Shown here: one piece after another, positions 62,989 through 64,000 of the stretch
Layout of the letters: every line of letters begins with the position of its first letter
How positions within the stretch are numbered: the first letter of the stretch is position 1
Source of the DNA: DAIDKA01 sp963708865
Lineage (GTDB): Bacteria; Pseudomonadota; Gammaproteobacteria; Steroidobacterales; Steroidobacteraceae
Assembly (NCBI GenBank): GCA_963708865.1
Contig: CAVPUC010000008.1
Location: 620,001-684,000, forward strand
Length of the DNA: 64,000 nucleotides
Direction: 5' to 3'
The notes under the pieces: generated by a model
Databases searched by the model: none
What the model was told of the DNA's origin: nothing
The model's input: the letters and a program-made list of their open reading frames with translations, nothing else
Program-made: the position numbers and the translations under genes

Positions 62989-63102
62989 GAGGCCGCAATC
63001 TACCCGTGTGGCGCCTGCGCAGCAATGCCTCGGGTCCGAAGCCTCGCCAACCCGCCCCGGACTGTTGCATAGTCGTAGGCGAGGGCCGCAAATCGGCTTG
63101 CC

Positions 63103-63699
63103 ATGACGCGGTGTGACTTGGCCTTCGATCGCGCGTACTACGAGAAATTCTATTTTGACCCGCGCACAGCCGTCACGACCCAGGCGGAGATGCGAGCCCG
63201 TGCGCGGCTCATTGTCGCCTATGCCGGTCATGTCGGCCTGCCGGTGCGGCGCATGCTCGATGCAGGCTGCGGCACGGGCATGCTGCGCAAGCCGCTGATG
63301 ACGGCATATCCGAAGGCGCGCTACGTGGGCCTGGATGTCAGTGAGTACCTGTGCGAGCGCTTTGGCTGGGAGCGCGGAACCGTGGATACCTGGAGCAGCC
63401 CGACGCCATTTGATCTGGTGATCTGCTACGACGTGGTGCAGTACCTGGATGATCGGCGCGCCACGCGCGCGCTCGCCAACCTCGGCCGGTTGTGTCATGC
63501 CCTACTGTATTTTGGCGCACTGACGGCGACGGACTGGCGGCGCAACTGCGACCGGCGGCGTACTGATGCCGAGGTGCACATGCGCGATGGCAGCTGGTAC
63601 CGCGCCCGACTGCGACGCTCCTTCCGCGAGATGGGTGCCGGCTTTTGGCTGCGCCGCGGCGCGCCGCTCACGGTGTGGGAACTCGAGACGGCCGGTTGA
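63103..63699 (+). CDS. Class I SAM-dependent methyltransferase
   Basis: The 198-residue product has the AdoMet motif MLDAGCGTGMLRKPL (motif I), ARYVGLDVSEYLCER (acidic end of strand 2) and FDLVICYDVVQYLDD (post-motif), the layout of Methyltransf_25-type enzymes. The opening FDRAYYEKFYFDPRTAVTT is typical of a group of unknown substrate. An ORF follows with a TTGA overlap, so they may be coupled. The target is not known. Confidence 0.86.
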   Translation: MTRCDLAFDRAYYEKFYFDPRTAVTTQAEMRARARLIVAYAGHVGLPVRRMLDAGCGTGMLRKPLMTAYPKARYVGLDVSEYLCERFGWERGTVDTWSSPTPFDLVICYDVVQYLDDRRATRALANLGRLCHALLYFGALTATDWRRNCDRRRTDAEVHMRDGSWYRARLRRSFREMGAGFWLRRGAPLTVWELETAG

Positions 63700-64000
63700 A
63701 CTTGGCGGCACAAACCATTCACTTCAAGGGGCCCGCGCACTGGGTGGGCGGGCCGGGGAGCGCCGGCATTACCGTGCTCGGCAATATCGTGGAACCCGAC
63801 GGCCGCGTCACTGCCGCGCAGCTGTCGCTGAGCGGCGTTCAGGGTGTGCCACTGCCGCCGGTTTTGCATGAGCTGAGGGTTGAGGCGCTGGCGGCGCAGG
63901 AACTGATGCTGCGCAGCGGCGAGTGCGAATGGCAGGTCCACTGCCACACCTGGCAGCTGCATCGGGATGTCGGCACGAGCTTCTATGCGGCCGTGCCCCC
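63696..64000 (+). CDS. Partial protein of unknown function, runs off the right edge
   Basis: A frame open from TTG 63696 (overlapping the methyltransferase stop as TTGA) to the last base encodes LNLAAQTIHFKGPAHWVGGP, then VLGNIVEPDGRVTAAQLSLS and AQELMLRSGECEWQVHCHTW. It is mostly beta-strand in character. TTG 63702 is an alternative start. I do not recognise it; the missing C-terminus prevents assignment. The tight overlap suggests it works with the methyltransferase. Confidence 0.5.
   Translation, partial: MNLAAQTIHFKGPAHWVGGPGSAGITVLGNIVEPDGRVTAAQLSLSGVQGVPLPPVLHELRVEALAAQELMLRSGECEWQVHCHTWQLHRDVGTSFYAAVP

Noticed and set aside
1..64000. CRISPR arrays, insertion sequences, tRNA or rRNA genes
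   Set aside because: No regularly spaced repeats, transposase motifs or recognisable tRNA/rRNA sequence were seen. A tRNA scan was not possible by eye, so a single tRNA could be missed.

Overview
The window is high-GC DNA packed with genes on both strands, and its gene content points to a Gammaproteobacterium. The block yibN-like / grxC / secB / gpsA beside envC matches the enterobacterial order. The rsmG-parA-parB-atpIBEFHAGDC-glmU-glmS block is the kind usually found near a gammaproteobacterial chromosome origin. LPS heptose genes (hldE, gmhB, hldD) show a Gram-negative envelope. Small accessory families (C13 peptidase, DUF6644, DUF6152, GMC oxidoreductase, SnoaL-like proteins) suggest a Steroidobacter/Nevskia/Xanthomonadales-type lineage. 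The lineage call is inference, because no rRNA gene is present.

Layout. 1-1.1 kb: the end of an MscS channel gene and a membrane-protein/Xre-regulator pair behind two palindromic operators. 1.1-5.1 kb: trmL, gpsA, secB, grxC, a rhodanese-like protein and envC. 5.2-11.9 kb: signalling genes (GAF-GGDEF-EAL protein, DedA protein, response regulator-GGDEF and a large hybrid kinase). 11.9-18.4 kb: SRPBCC and holin-IV proteins, an OPT transporter, a HEM4 protein, a NirB-like flavoprotein and a POT transporter. 18.4-21.4 kb: tatCBA, dtd and a diheme cytochrome c. 21.4-27.9 kb: an S9 peptidase, an MBL hydrolase and prpBCD. 27.9-39.9 kb: rsmG, parAB, the complete ATP synthase operon, a C13 peptidase and glmU. 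39.9-44.9 kb: heptose genes and glmS. 44.9-48.2 kb: a small secreted protein and three-subunit transhydrogenase. 48.3-57.7 kb: an accessory stretch with ankyrin, SemiSWEET, SnoaL, DHFR-like, VOC, DUF6644 x2, DUF6152, TraB/GumN, GMC and SixA genes, plus a remnant of a Na+/H+ antiporter. 57.7-61.4 kb: a DUF4242 gene and a 1124-residue TIR-STAND-TPR protein. 61.4-64 kb: rimO, a methyltransferase and a partial gene.

Nine genes are each broken by one small indel (envC, OPT, NirB-like, POT, S9 peptidase, pntAA, DHFR-like, TraB, GMC). Eight look like gained bases and one like a lost base. Removing or adding a single base rejoins the conserved protein in every case. The simplest reading is residual assembly error rather than real gene decay, and these genes are entered as 'pseudogene' only because the written sequence is broken.

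The most interesting candidates are the TIR-STAND-TPR gene with its close DUF4242 partner (a possible NAD-consuming immune or stress sensor), the DUF6152/DUF6644 cluster (a possible CopC/CopD-like metal system), the paired palindromic operators at 340-393, and a C13 cysteine peptidase placed between atpC and glmU.
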